NCBI GenBank assembly: GCA_017623295.1
Contig: JAGAPK010000062.1
Coordinates: forward strand, 1 to 64,000
DNA from: Lachnospiraceae bacterium
Lineage (GTDB): Bacteria; Bacillota; Clostridia; Lachnospirales; Lachnospiraceae
Length of the DNA stretch: 64,000 nucleotides
Reading direction: 5' to 3'
The notes beneath the pieces were generated by a model, which was not told the origin of the DNA, did not search any database, and saw only the letters and a list, made by a program, of their open reading frames with translations. Positions 26,040 through 35,784 of the stretch are shown here, piece after piece. The stretch's first letter is position 1; each line of letters opens with the position of its first letter. Both the position numbers and the translations under genes were made by a program.

Positions 26040-26513
26040 ATGAGCAGTGTAAAAACATTAAAAGATTTTACGAATACCGATATATATAATCGTCCTACTA
26101 CATGTAAGGAATGTGAAGGTGTTATGGTTTTTAAGGGAGTCGGAGAATATCAGTGTGAAAAGTGCGGCTTCTTAGATTATGATGATTATGGCAAAGTGCG
26201 TAATTATATTGAAAAGCATCCGGGAGCAACATCTGCACAGGCAGCAGATGCAACTGGTGTAAAGCAGAAAACAATCCGTACTATGCTCAAAGAATCTCGT
26301 TTGGAAGTAGCCCCTAATTCTAAGGCATTTATTACATGTGAGATGTGTGGAATTAGTATTCGTTCCGGCAGATTGTGTTCGAAATGTGAAGTAAGTTATA
26401 ATAGAAACTATGAAGAAATGCTTCGAAGAGCACAGAATAAGATGTTAATGGGTTATAGCACGGAACGTCCGGTAGGCGAAGATGGTGCAAAACGATTTAT
26501 ACGTGAAAAATAG
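26040..26513 (+). CDS. YvyF-like zinc-ribbon/HTH protein
   Basis: The 157-residue protein has an N-terminal zinc ribbon (CKEC 18 residues before CEKC), a helix-turn-helix like section (AAQAADATGVKQKTIRTMLKESRL) and a second zinc ribbon (CEMCGISIRSGRLCSKC). This order matches the flagellar-operon protein YvyF (TIGR03826) of B. subtilis. No flagellar gene is near it. It may act as a regulator. It is followed after 43 bp by the SH3b membrane protein, so the two could share a transcript. Confidence 0.7.
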   Translation: MSSVKTLKDFTNTDIYNRPTTCKECEGVMVFKGVGEYQCEKCGFLDYDDYGKVRNYIEKHPGATSAQAADATGVKQKTIRTMLKESRLEVAPNSKAFITCEMCGISIRSGRLCSKCEVSYNRNYEEMLRRAQNKMLMGYSTERPVGEDGAKRFIREK

Positions 26514-26556
26514 CAAAATTCGAAAGACCAATGAAAAGTAAGGTAAGGGGACCAGA

Positions 26557-27864
26557 ATGAAGAAGTTATGGAGAAACGGTAACAGCAAAGCAGTAAGAGG
26601 CATTATGGTAGCAGCATGTGCAGTATTTTTCTTTATGACACAGAAGAGTGTCTGCTTTGCAGAAACAACAGGAACGGTAACAGCAGAAACTGCCAGAGTG
26701 CGTCAGGAAACCAGCATGGACAGTACTGTTGTAGGAAGTACGGCAAAAGGAGCAACGGTTACGATTACAGATGAAGTGACTGACTCATCAGGAACAATCT
26801 GGTATGAAGTGATTGTAGATGCGAATACCAAGGGATATATCCGTTCTGATTTAGTTGACAAAGATGGTTCTTCTGACAGCAGTACATCAGAAACAACACA
26901 GACATCGGCAACAACACAGTCAACAGATAATAATACAACAACTCAGACATCGGCATCCGGTGCGGAAAGTCAGCCGGATACAGGAATGGATGCACAATAT
27001 GCCACAATTTCTGTAGAGAGAGCCACGATCAGAAGTGGTGCATCGACTCAAAAAGGTGTTGTAGATAAGTTGCCACAGAACACTTCTGTTGTGGTAAGTG
27101 GTCAGACAGATGATCCAAGTAATGGGAAAACATGGTACTACATTACTTTTACCGGTACAGACGGTACAGAGAAAACAGGTTATATCCGTTCTGATTTAGT
27201 GGAACTTGGTGAAATGGTTCCGGTAGAAGAACCGGTAGAAGTAGAGGAAGCTCCGGTAGAAGAACAGCCGATAGAGGAAACGGTAGAAAACAAGGACTAT
27301 GAGGTTGTTTATACAACCAATGAAAATGGTGAATATGAATGGTATCTTTATAATAATCTGGAAGGCAACAGACAGAAGTTAGAAGAAGTATTGGCAGCAG
27401 CACATGCACAGAGTATTAATGATTCACTGGATGCTGCAACTGTTGCAAAACAGAGAATCGTTATCATCATCATGATTGCAGTTATTATTGTACTTGCTGT
27501 TGTTATGACGATTATGATTTTCAAATTGCGTGATGCATATTATGAAGAATACGAAGATGACGATGAGGATGAAGAAGACGAGGAAGAGGAGGAACCAATC
27601 AGACGACCTGCACCTCGTAAAGTAGTTGCTCAGAAAGAGGAAGAACCGGTTCGCAGAAGTCCGGTACAGGTAGAAAGACAGCCGGTTAGAAAAAGCGTTT
27701 CTCAGACAGAACGAGAAGTTTTGAGTAAGGAAATTACTTATGAAGAGGAACCGGCAGTAGAAGCACCGGTCAAAGCAGCACCGAAGAGAAAAGCGAAGAA
27801 CTTCTTGATTGATGATGATGATTTTGAATTCGAATTCTTAAATATGAATGAGAAGGATTTATAA
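26557..27864 (+). CDS. Membrane protein with two SH3b domains
   Basis: The 435-residue protein has a signal-like N-terminal helix (about 15-32), two bacterial SH3 domains (about 38-100 and 148-215, both with the pattern VRQETSMDSTVVGS or IRSGASTQKGVVDKL and ending in GYIRSDLV), an acidic linker, one membrane helix (about 306-328, IVIIIMIAVIIVLAVVMTIM) and a long cytoplasmic acidic/basic tail (EDDDEDEEDEEEEE, then PRKVV). SH3b domains bind peptidoglycan stem peptides, so it may sense or bind the wall outside and signal inside. It is not a recognised enzyme. Confidence 0.75.
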   Translation: MKKLWRNGNSKAVRGIMVAACAVFFFMTQKSVCFAETTGTVTAETARVRQETSMDSTVVGSTAKGATVTITDEVTDSSGTIWYEVIVDANTKGYIRSDLVDKDGSSDSSTSETTQTSATTQSTDNNTTTQTSASGAESQPDTGMDAQYATISVERATIRSGASTQKGVVDKLPQNTSVVVSGQTDDPSNGKTWYYITFTGTDGTEKTGYIRSDLVELGEMVPVEEPVEVEEAPVEEQPIEETVENKDYEVVYTTNENGEYEWYLYNNLEGNRQKLEEVLAAAHAQSINDSLDAATVAKQRIVIIIMIAVIIVLAVVMTIMIFKLRDAYYEEYEDDDEDEEDEEEEEPIRRPAPRKVVAQKEEEPVRRSPVQVERQPVRKSVSQTEREVLSKEITYEEEPAVEAPVKAAPKRKAKNFLIDDDDFEFEFLNMNEKDL

Positions 27865-27892
27865 AAAATATAGCACAAAGAAAGCGCAATGG

Positions 27893-27921
27893 GGCGGTTG
27901 AAAACAAACCGCCTCTTTGTT
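27893..27921 (+). terminator. Terminator-like hairpin after the SH3b gene
   Basis: GGCGGTT pairs with AACCGCC (7 bp), followed by a weak T stretch. A TATAAT at about 27921 overlaps its end and may be the -10 box of the gntR-clpC operon. Confidence 0.55.
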
Positions 27922-27969
27922 ATAATGTAGATATAACAGATGATAAAGTTTGATTGAAATGGAGAACTT

Positions 27970-28344
27970 ATGATAATAGAAATTGACTTTAACAGCGATG
28001 AAGCTTTATATCTACAGCTTAGAAATCAGATTGTTTTGGGAATCGCTACTTCAAGATTTCGAGAGGGCGATGCACTCCCGTCAGTGCGACAGCTGGCAGA
28101 TAGCATTGGGATTAATATGCATACTGTAAACAAAGCATACTCTGTATTGAAGCAGGATGGATTTGTTAAGGTCGACAGAAGAAAGGGAGCAGTTATTGCC
28201 ATTGATATTGATAAAATTCGTGCAATGGAAGAAATGAGGAAAGAAATGAGAGTGCTTCTGGCAGAAGCCAGTTGTAAGAATATTTCCAGAGAAGAAGTGC
28301 ATGCTCTTATAGACGAAATATATGAGGATTATGGAGGAGTATAA
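27970..28344 (+). CDS. GntR-family regulator (YhcF-like)
   Basis: The 124-residue protein has an N-terminal winged helix of the GntR type (YLQLRNQIVLGIATSRFREGDALPSVRQLADSIGINMHTVNKAYSVLKQDG) and only a short helical tail, as in the YtrA/YhcF subgroup. Such small GntR proteins usually repress their own operon. It ends 2 bp before the clpC start, so it is co-translated with the protease ATPase. This differs from the CtsR-McsA-McsB-ClpC arrangement of other Firmicutes. Confidence 0.85.
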   Translation: MIIEIDFNSDEALYLQLRNQIVLGIATSRFREGDALPSVRQLADSIGINMHTVNKAYSVLKQDGFVKVDRRKGAVIAIDIDKIRAMEEMRKEMRVLLAEASCKNISREEVHALIDEIYEDYGGV

Positions 28345-28346
28345 CC

Positions 28347-30797
28347 ATGCAGCCACAATTTACTGATAAGGCAAAAAAAGCATTGGCACTTGCTGAGAGA
28401 GCAGCTAGAAATTTACGACAGAGTTATGTGGGAACAGAACATATCCTTCTTGGTTTACTTCGGGAAGATACAGGTGTTGCTGCAACCGTTTTAGAGAATG
28501 GTGGAGTCAGTGAACAACAGCTGAAAGAAATGATACAGGATTTGCTTGCACCGGAGAGCAGCGTAATGTTGGCAGAACGTGATGGTTATTCTCCGAGAGC
28601 AGAGAAGGTGCTTGAAGAAGCGCATAAGCAGGCAGAGCGTTTTAAAAGTGAGAAGACCGGAACGGAGCACATTTTGCTGGCATTGTTAAAAGAGGGAGAA
28701 AATGTAGCGGTCAGACTCTTAAATACAATGGGGATTTCTATTCAGAAGCTTTATGTAGAAACACTGGCAGCTATGGGAGAAGATAAATCCCTTTATAAAG
28801 AAGATTTAGGAAAAAAACAGAATAAGAAAAAAGGCGGTGCTTCTACGTTAGAGCAATACAGTAGAGATTTGACAGCACTTGCCAGAGATGGAAAACTTGA
28901 CCCGGTTATTGGCAGAGAAGAAGAAATACGCCGGGTAGTTCAGATTCTAAGCAGAAGAACGAAGAACAATCCGTGCCTCATTGGTGAGCCGGGTGTAGGT
29001 AAGACAGCAGTTGTAGAAGGACTTGCAGCCAGAATTGTAACAGGAGATGTGCCTTTTACGGTGCAGAATAAACGTGTCCTCACACTGGATTTGTCCGGTA
29101 TGGTTGCGGGTAGTAAATATCGAGGCGAATTTGAAGAAAGAATTAAGAAAGTTATTAAGGAAGTTATCGAGGATGGCAATGTAATTCTTTTTCTGGATGA
29201 AATGCATACTATCATCGGCGCAGGTGGTGCAGAAGGAGCGATTGATGCATCCAATATTCTGAAACCGTCACTTGCCAGAGGCGAGATTCAGTTAATTGGT
29301 GCAACAACCATTGCGGAGTATCGTAAGTATATTGAGAAAGATGCTGCTTTGGAGAGAAGATTCCAGCCGGTAACAGTAGAAGAACCAACCATTGAAGAAG
29401 CGGAGAATATCTTAAAAGGTATTGCCCATAAATATGAAGAACACCATCATGTGACAATTACACCGGAAGCGATTTCAGCAGCAGTGGCATTGTCAGCACG
29501 TTATATCAATGACAGAAATTTGCCGGATAAAGCAATTGATTTAATTGACGAGGCGGCAGCAGCAGCAAGACTTGGTGGAGTGAAAAAGCCGGATAAACTT
29601 GCTGAAATGGCAGCAGAAATTGAAAAAATTGATTTGCAGATTGAACGTTCGATTCGTATAGAAGCCTTTACACAGGCAGGCGAACTTCGCAAGAAGCAGG
29701 AAGCTTTGATTAAGAAATATGAGCGCTTGCAGAAGCGGACAGAAAGTCAGGGTGAGAAGCATGATTACGTGATTGGTGAAAACGAAGTTGCCGAAGTGGT
29801 TGCACTCTGGACCAAAATTCCGGTAAAGAAACTGGCAGAGAAGGAAAGTGAACGACTTTTGAAGCTGGAGTCTATTTTGCACCAAAGAGTAATCGGACAG
29901 GAAGAAGCAGTAACGGCAGTTGCCAAAGCCATGCGAAGAGGTCGTGTTGGTTTACAGGACCCGAATCGCCCAATAGGTTCTTTCTTGTTCTTAGGACCTA
30001 CCGGTGTTGGTAAAACAGAACTTAGTAAGGCACTTGCAGAGGCAATGTTCGGTTCTGAAAATGCTTTGATTCGTGTTGATATGTCGGAATATATGGAAGG
30101 TCATTCCGTATCGAAGATGATAGGTTCACCACCGGGATATGTTGGCTTTGAAGAAGGCGGACAGTTGAGTGAGAAGATTCGAAGAAATCCGTATTCGGTT
30201 GTCCTTTTTGATGAAATTGAGACGGTACATCCGGATGTGTTCAATATTTTATTGCAGGTTCTGGATGACGGGCATATTACAGATTCCAAAGGCCGGAAGG
30301 TAAGCTTTAAGAATACAATTCTGATTATGACATCGAATGCCGGAGCGCAGAGAATTATGGAACCGAAGAATCTTGGTTTTTCATCCGGAGAGACAGAGCA
30401 ACAGAATTACGAAAAGATGAAATCCAATGTTATGGAAGAAGTGAAAAAGCTTTTCAAACCGGAGTTTATTAACCGAATTGATGAAATTATGGTATTCCAT
30501 CCATTGAACAAAGACAATATGAAAGAAATTGTGACTATGCTGTCCAAGAAGCTTACAAGTCGTTGCAGGAAGCAGATGGATTTGGATTTAACCATTGCAC
30601 CGGCGCTGAAAGAGTATATTGTGGATAAGTATACAGATATCAAGATGGGAGCACGACCAATGAAGCGTGCAATCCAAACAGAGATAGAAGACACTCTGGC
30701 AGAAGAAATTTTAGCTGGTAAGGTAAAAAGTGGCGATAAGGTATCTGCCACAATAAAGAACAAAAAAGTAGTTTATAAGGTAAGTACACAGCGATAA
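28347..30797 (+). CDS. clpC: ClpC-type AAA+ unfoldase
   Basis: ClpC unfolds proteins for degradation by ClpP. The 816-residue protein has two Clp N repeats (about 1-145), a first AAA domain with Walker A GEPGVGKT near residue 213 and FLDEMHTI, a middle domain (UVR-like, about 420-490), and a second AAA domain with GPTGVGKT near 550. The second Walker B region reads FDEIETVHPDVFN, where most family members have EKAH. The tail is the ClpB-D2-small domain. The gene sits in an operon with a GntR regulator; McsA and McsB are not present here. Confidence 0.92.
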   Translation: MQPQFTDKAKKALALAERAARNLRQSYVGTEHILLGLLREDTGVAATVLENGGVSEQQLKEMIQDLLAPESSVMLAERDGYSPRAEKVLEEAHKQAERFKSEKTGTEHILLALLKEGENVAVRLLNTMGISIQKLYVETLAAMGEDKSLYKEDLGKKQNKKKGGASTLEQYSRDLTALARDGKLDPVIGREEEIRRVVQILSRRTKNNPCLIGEPGVGKTAVVEGLAARIVTGDVPFTVQNKRVLTLDLSGMVAGSKYRGEFEERIKKVIKEVIEDGNVILFLDEMHTIIGAGGAEGAIDASNILKPSLARGEIQLIGATTIAEYRKYIEKDAALERRFQPVTVEEPTIEEAENILKGIAHKYEEHHHVTITPEAISAAVALSARYINDRNLPDKAIDLIDEAAAAARLGGVKKPDKLAEMAAEIEKIDLQIERSIRIEAFTQAGELRKKQEALIKKYERLQKRTESQGEKHDYVIGENEVAEVVALWTKIPVKKLAEKESERLLKLESILHQRVIGQEEAVTAVAKAMRRGRVGLQDPNRPIGSFLFLGPTGVGKTELSKALAEAMFGSENALIRVDMSEYMEGHSVSKMIGSPPGYVGFEEGGQLSEKIRRNPYSVVLFDEIETVHPDVFNILLQVLDDGHITDSKGRKVSFKNTILIMTSNAGAQRIMEPKNLGFSSGETEQQNYEKMKSNVMEEVKKLFKPEFINRIDEIMVFHPLNKDNMKEIVTMLSKKLTSRCRKQMDLDLTIAPALKEYIVDKYTDIKMGARPMKRAIQTEIEDTLAEEILAGKVKSGDKVSATIKNKKVVYKVSTQR

Positions 30798-30826
30798 AAA
30801 ATACAAAAAACTTAGGAGGAAGAACA

Positions 30827-31237
30827 ATGGCTGTAGTAGAGGAATTACTTCGCACAGAAGCAGACGGAGCAATCAGTTTTGGTAATCATAAACTGGATGC
30901 AAAAGCAAAACTGGAGGATTATGAGCATGCTGGAGATTTACTAAAGGTAAAAACCTTTAAGAGCATGACAAAGCTTGAGAAGAATGGAATGTTTGCTTAT
31001 GAATCTGTACCGGGTACCAGTGTAAATCATTTTGTAGAGACAGAAAATGGTGTTGCATTCGTGGTAGAAGGTGACGAAGATGCACAGATTACTGTAGGAT
31101 TAGAAGATGAAACGGAATATGAGGTTTTTGTCAATGATGCAAGCATTGGTAAAATGAAAACCAATCTGGGCGGTAAGCTGAATATCAGTGTTGAACTTGA
31201 AGGTGCCGGAGAAATTGCAGTTAAAATTGTGAAATAA
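30827..31237 (+). CDS. Conserved 136-residue protein upstream of radA
   Basis: The 136-residue protein is acidic and beta-rich, with repeats of the kind EVFVNDASIGKMKTNLGGKLNISVEL and an N-terminal region MAVVEELLRTEADGAISFG. I recall short Lachnospiraceae proteins of this form annotated as endosialidase-like, but I see no catalytic motif and would not claim that activity. It lies 29 bp after clpC and 8 bp before radA, with a strong AGGAGG site. Confidence 0.65.
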   Translation: MAVVEELLRTEADGAISFGNHKLDAKAKLEDYEHAGDLLKVKTFKSMTKLEKNGMFAYESVPGTSVNHFVETENGVAFVVEGDEDAQITVGLEDETEYEVFVNDASIGKMKTNLGGKLNISVELEGAGEIAVKIVK

Positions 31238-31245
31238 GAGGTTTT

Positions 31246-32616
31246 ATGGCAAAAGGAAAAGTAACAACAGTGTTCTATTGCCAGAACTGTGGCTACGAGT
31301 CCTCAAAATGGATGGGACAGTGTCCGGGTTGTAAAGAATGGAATACTTTTGTAGAAGAAAAAGTAAATACAAAAACATCCGGAGCAGGTGTAACCAGTAA
31401 AATAAGACGGGAAGAAGCAAAACCTTCCCGTCTTTCTGAAATTACGCTGCAGGATGATGAAAGAATGTCTACCCACATGAAGGAGCTGGATCGTGTATTG
31501 GGAGGCGGTATTGTTCCGGGTTCTCTTACATTGGTTGGCGGTGATCCGGGTATCGGAAAATCGACTCTGCTTTTGCAGGTGTGTCAGCATATGGCAGCAG
31601 ATAAACGAAAGGTATTGTATATTTCAGGAGAGGAATCATTGAAACAGATTAAAATCAGAGCAAATCGTATCGGTGAGTTTGCAGATAATCTTTTTCTTTT
31701 GTGTGAAACCAATCTTGGTATCATTGAAGAAACCATTCGTCATATCATGCCGGATATAACGATTATTGACTCTATACAGACGATGTACCAGGAAGAAATT
31801 TCGGCAGCACCGGGAAGTATATCACAGGTAAGGGAGGCTACCAATGTCTTTTTGCAGCTTGCCAAAGGCATGGGAAGTTCTATTTTTATTGTAGGGCATG
31901 TTACAAAAGAAGGAACAGTAGCCGGACCGAGAGTTTTAGAGCATATGGTTGATACCGTGCTTTATTTCGAAGGTGACAGACATGCTTCTTACCGTATTTT
32001 GCGAGGTGTAAAAAATCGATTTGGTTCCACGAACGAAATCGGAGTTTTCGAGATGCAGAAAGAAGGTTTGGTAGAGGTTTCCAATCCTTCTGAGTTTATG
32101 TTAAACGGCAAACCGGAGGGCGCAAGTGGTTCGATTGTGTCCTGTTCTATGGAAGGAACCAGACCAATTCTGTTTGAAATACAGGCGCTTGTATGTCGCA
32201 GTAACTTTGGTTTTCCAAGAAGACAGGCAATCGGAACTGATTTTAACCGCGTGAATCTCTTAATGGCAGTTTTGGAGAAACGTGTAGGGCTTCAGATGTC
32301 AGATTGTGATGCATATGTGAATCTGGCCGGTGGTATGCGTATTTTGGAGCCGGCAATCGATTTAGGCATTGCTATGGCGGTTGCTTCCAGTTTTAAAAAC
32401 AGACCGATTGATGATAAAATGGCTGCTTTTGGAGAAATCGGATTAAGCGGTGAAGTGCGTGGTGTAAGCATGATAGAACAACGTATTGCCGAAGCCGTGA
32501 AGCTGGGGTTTACCACCTGTGTGATTCCGGAAGTATGTATGAAGCAGGTACAAAATATGAAAAACGTGAAATTGATTGGAGTATCTTCCGTTCAGGATGC
32601 AATCGATTTAATTTAA
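31246..32616 (+). CDS. radA: DNA repair protein RadA (branch migration helicase)
   Basis: The 456-residue protein has an N-terminal C4 zinc finger (FYCQNCGYESSKWMGQCPGC), the Walker A GGDPGIGKST near residue 96, the RadA-specific KNRFGSTNE motif near 258 and a Lon-like C-terminal domain. RadA helps branch migration and processing of recombination intermediates. It follows the 136-residue gene by 8 bp and is probably in the same transcript as clpC. Confidence 0.95.
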   Translation: MAKGKVTTVFYCQNCGYESSKWMGQCPGCKEWNTFVEEKVNTKTSGAGVTSKIRREEAKPSRLSEITLQDDERMSTHMKELDRVLGGGIVPGSLTLVGGDPGIGKSTLLLQVCQHMAADKRKVLYISGEESLKQIKIRANRIGEFADNLFLLCETNLGIIEETIRHIMPDITIIDSIQTMYQEEISAAPGSISQVREATNVFLQLAKGMGSSIFIVGHVTKEGTVAGPRVLEHMVDTVLYFEGDRHASYRILRGVKNRFGSTNEIGVFEMQKEGLVEVSNPSEFMLNGKPEGASGSIVSCSMEGTRPILFEIQALVCRSNFGFPRRQAIGTDFNRVNLLMAVLEKRVGLQMSDCDAYVNLAGGMRILEPAIDLGIAMAVASSFKNRPIDDKMAAFGEIGLSGEVRGVSMIEQRIAEAVKLGFTTCVIPEVCMKQVQNMKNVKLIGVSSVQDAIDLI

Positions 32617-32743
32617 AAATATTTCAAAATTGTAACATTTTTTAAGAAAATGTTAAAAATATCTTGATTTATATGTTCAAAACGTTTCTTTTATGGTAAA
32701 ATAAACGAAGTGCATTGTTGAATATGCCAAAAAGGAGTTACAT

Positions 32744-33814
32744 ATGGAAGAAACAGTTCCTACTAATAAAAATAAACGAAAGTTAAATGGCCCACTTCTG
32801 GTTATTGAGTTTATCGTTTTGCTGATAGCAATTGGGGTGTTGTATGTTGTTACGACAACAACAAAAGAAATAGAACGTACCGATATTAATCATGAAATCA
32901 TTACCATTAATGAGCAGGTTGCGGAAACGATGGAAGAAGAGGGAGAAACGTTAGGATATCGGAATATAGCATTGTTTGGTGTGGATGCCAGAGATGGAGA
33001 ACTTGGCAAGGGAACCAGAAGCGATAGTATCATTATAGCAAGTATCAATATGGATACGCGTGAAATTAAATTGATTTCTGTTTATCGTGATACTTATCTG
33101 AATCTGAGTAATGATAGTTATAATAAATGTAATACCGCTTATGCTCAGGGGGGACCGGAACAGGCAATCAATATGTTGAATACGAATCTGGATTTAAATA
33201 TTACAGATTATGCGACAGTTGGTTTTAGCGGATTGATTGAAGCAATTGATGTACTTGGCGGTATTGAGATGGAGATTACTGAGGCTGAAATCAATCACTT
33301 GAATAATTATCAGCTATGTATGGCAGAGGAATTGGGCGTGGATTACATACCGGTAACAAAAGCGGGAAAGCAGACATTGAATGGTATGCAGGCAACTGCT
33401 TATTGCCGTATTCGTTATACGAAAGGTGACGATTTCAGACGTGCAGAACGTCAGAGAGATGTATTGGCAGCTATGATGGAGAAAGCCAAGACAGCCTCTT
33501 TATCAACTTTGAACGAAGCGGTTTCTGCGGTGCTTCCGAATATCAATACTTCTTTGAATGTGAATGAAATTATCAGTGTGCTTGGTACCGTTGCAGAATA
33601 CAATGTGGTAGCCAGCGAAGGTTTTCCATTTGAAGAAAGTCGTGCAGGCGCCAATGTAGGAAGCAAAGGCAGCTGTATTATTCCTACTTCTCTGGAAGAT
33701 AATGTAGTAGAATTACATAAGATTTTATATGAAGAAGAGCAATATACTCCTTCAAAAGAAGTAATTAGTATCAGTGAAGAGATTGCAGCTCAAACGAATG
33801 AATATTTGCAGTAA
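32744..33814 (+). CDS. LytR-CpsA-Psr (LCP) family protein
   Basis: The 356-residue protein has one N-terminal membrane helix (about residues 19-38) and an LCP domain with NIALFGVDARDGE, GTRSDSIIIASINMDTREIKLISVYRDTYL and YCRIRYTKGDDFRRAERQRDVL. LCP enzymes attach wall teichoic acids or polysaccharides to peptidoglycan from the outer face. The key Arg and Asp residues for the polyprenyl phosphate are present. The C-terminal part is short. It has its own terminator. Confidence 0.9.
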   Translation: MEETVPTNKNKRKLNGPLLVIEFIVLLIAIGVLYVVTTTTKEIERTDINHEIITINEQVAETMEEEGETLGYRNIALFGVDARDGELGKGTRSDSIIIASINMDTREIKLISVYRDTYLNLSNDSYNKCNTAYAQGGPEQAINMLNTNLDLNITDYATVGFSGLIEAIDVLGGIEMEITEAEINHLNNYQLCMAEELGVDYIPVTKAGKQTLNGMQATAYCRIRYTKGDDFRRAERQRDVLAAMMEKAKTASLSTLNEAVSAVLPNINTSLNVNEIISVLGTVAEYNVVASEGFPFEESRAGANVGSKGSCIIPTSLEDNVVELHKILYEEEQYTPSKEVISISEEIAAQTNEYLQ

Positions 33815-33824
33815 AAGAAAAATT

Positions 33825-33857
33825 ACAGCAGTTCGATATAGATTGAACTGCTGTTTT
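33825..33857 (+). terminator. Intrinsic terminator after the LCP gene
   Basis: ACAGCAGTTC pairs perfectly with GAACTGCTGT (10 bp), followed by TTTT. Confidence 0.85.
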
Positions 33858-33945
33858 GTTGTATAAATATATATGAGGAAATTAGAAGTAACTAAAAGTA
33901 ATAAAAAGCAAGGTATTGTTGTAACATATTTTTCAGGAGATTAAG

Positions 33946-35718
33946 ATGAAAAAATTATTGATTTATTTAAAAGACTATAAAAAGGAAACAGTTCTGGCAC
34001 CTCTTTTTAAGATGCTGGAAGCTTGTTTTGAATTATTTGTTCCGCTTGTTATGGCGGCAATCATAGACAATGGTATTGATAATGAAGATGTATCTTATGT
34101 GTTAAAAATGGGCATGGTATTAGTCGTACTTGGCATTATAGGATTGGTTTGTTCTATTACAGCACAATTTTTTGCAGCAAAAGCAGCAGTTGGATTTTCC
34201 ACACAGTTAAAGCATTCACTTTTTAAACATATTCAGAGTTTATCTTTTACGGAGATGGATACGCTTGGAACTTCAACCATGATTACCCGTATGACTTCCG
34301 ACGTGAATCAGGTACAGAACGGTGTTAACATGGTGCTTCGCTTATTCCTGCGTTCCCCATTTATTGTGTTTGGCGCAATGATTATGGCATTTACTATTGA
34401 TGTGAAGGCGGCACTTATTTTTGTCGTGACAATACCACTGCTTTCAATTGTTGTGTTCGGCATTATGATGATTACCATGCCGTTGTACAAGAAAGTACAG
34501 GCAGGACTGGACAAGGTGCTTGGAAAAACAAGAGAAAATCTGACCGGTGTCAGAGTGATTCGTGCTTTCCATAAAGAAGAACAGGAAATCGAAGAATTTG
34601 AAGAAAGCAATCAGACATTGACTCACATGCAGCTATTTGTTGGTAAAATATCGGCATTGACTAATCCAGTCACTTTTATCATTGTGAATGTAGCAACGAT
34701 TGCTTTGATTTATACCGGTGCTGTACGGGTAGACAATGGTTTCATTACGCAGGGTGAAGTAGTTGCCTTAGTTAATTATATGTCGCAGATTCTGGTGGAG
34801 CTTGTGAAGTTAGCTAATCTGATTATTACGATTACGAAAGCACTTGCCTGTGCAAATCGTATTGAGAGTATTTTTGAAATGCACTCCAGTATGGAATGGG
34901 CAGAAGATAATGAAAGTCAGGTGGAGTGCAAGAAGGAAACATCAGAAAGTAATGCAGTAGCAAATAATGATGCAGAGACACAAAAGGGTGCCGAATATGC
35001 CGTAGAGTTTGACCATGTATCGTTAACGTATCAGGGTGCCGGTGACGAATCTCTGACAGATATTGATTTTCGGGCGAAAAAGGGAGAAACGATAGGTATT
35101 ATTGGCGGCACCGGTTCGGGTAAATCTTCGCTGGTGCATTTGATACCACGTTTCTATGATGCTACAAAGGGATGTGTCAGAATTGATGGAAAGAATGTAA
35201 AAGAATACGGTATGGAAGAATTGCGTGAGAAAATTGGTATGGTAATGCAGAAAGCAGTTCTTTTTCAAGGAAGCATCCGGGATAATCTACGTTGGGGAAA
35301 TGGCGATGCGACAACGGAAGAAATGAACAGAGCATTGGAAATCTCTCAGGCCAAAGAATTTGTGGAAAGTAAGCCGGGGGGTCTGGATGCCCAGATTGCA
35401 CAAGGTGGTAAGAATCTGTCCGGTGGACAAAGACAGAGACTTACGATTGCAAGAGCTGTGGTAAGGCAACCGGAGATTTTAATTCTGGATGATAGTGCTT
35501 CGGCACTGGATTATGCTACAGATGCCAAGCTACGTAAAGCAATCCGCGAAATGGATGGAAAGACAACGGTATTTATTGTGTCACAGAGAACATCCTCCAT
35601 TCAGCACGCAGATCAGATTATTGTGTTGGAAGATGGACAGGTAGTTGGAATCGGAACGCACGAAAGTCTGCTGGAGAGTTGTGAAGTATATCAGGAAATT
35701 CATTATTCACAAGCTTAA
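33946..35718 (+). CDS. ABC exporter half-transporter with degenerate ATP site (subunit A)
   Basis: The 590-residue protein has a six-helix transmembrane domain (about 1-300), a charged linker (about 325-345) and an ATP-binding domain with Walker A GGTGSGKSS, signature NLSGGQRQR and Walker B ILILDDSASALD. The catalytic Glu after Walker B is an Asp, and the H-loop is VSQRTSS with Gln in place of His. This pattern marks the non-catalytic half of a heterodimeric exporter such as TM287/288 or BmrCD. The partner follows after 66 bp. The substrate may be a drug, lipid or peptide. Confidence 0.9.
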   Translation: MKKLLIYLKDYKKETVLAPLFKMLEACFELFVPLVMAAIIDNGIDNEDVSYVLKMGMVLVVLGIIGLVCSITAQFFAAKAAVGFSTQLKHSLFKHIQSLSFTEMDTLGTSTMITRMTSDVNQVQNGVNMVLRLFLRSPFIVFGAMIMAFTIDVKAALIFVVTIPLLSIVVFGIMMITMPLYKKVQAGLDKVLGKTRENLTGVRVIRAFHKEEQEIEEFEESNQTLTHMQLFVGKISALTNPVTFIIVNVATIALIYTGAVRVDNGFITQGEVVALVNYMSQILVELVKLANLIITITKALACANRIESIFEMHSSMEWAEDNESQVECKKETSESNAVANNDAETQKGAEYAVEFDHVSLTYQGAGDESLTDIDFRAKKGETIGIIGGTGSGKSSLVHLIPRFYDATKGCVRIDGKNVKEYGMEELREKIGMVMQKAVLFQGSIRDNLRWGNGDATTEEMNRALEISQAKEFVESKPGGLDAQIAQGGKNLSGGQRQRLTIARAVVRQPEILILDDSASALDYATDAKLRKAIREMDGKTTVFIVSQRTSSIQHADQIIVLEDGQVVGIGTHESLLESCEVYQEIHYSQA

Positions 35719-35784
35719 CAGCAAAAAGAAATATGAGTATTGGAATGATCTAAGGAATTAAGTAGCGGAAAGGAAAGAAACAGA

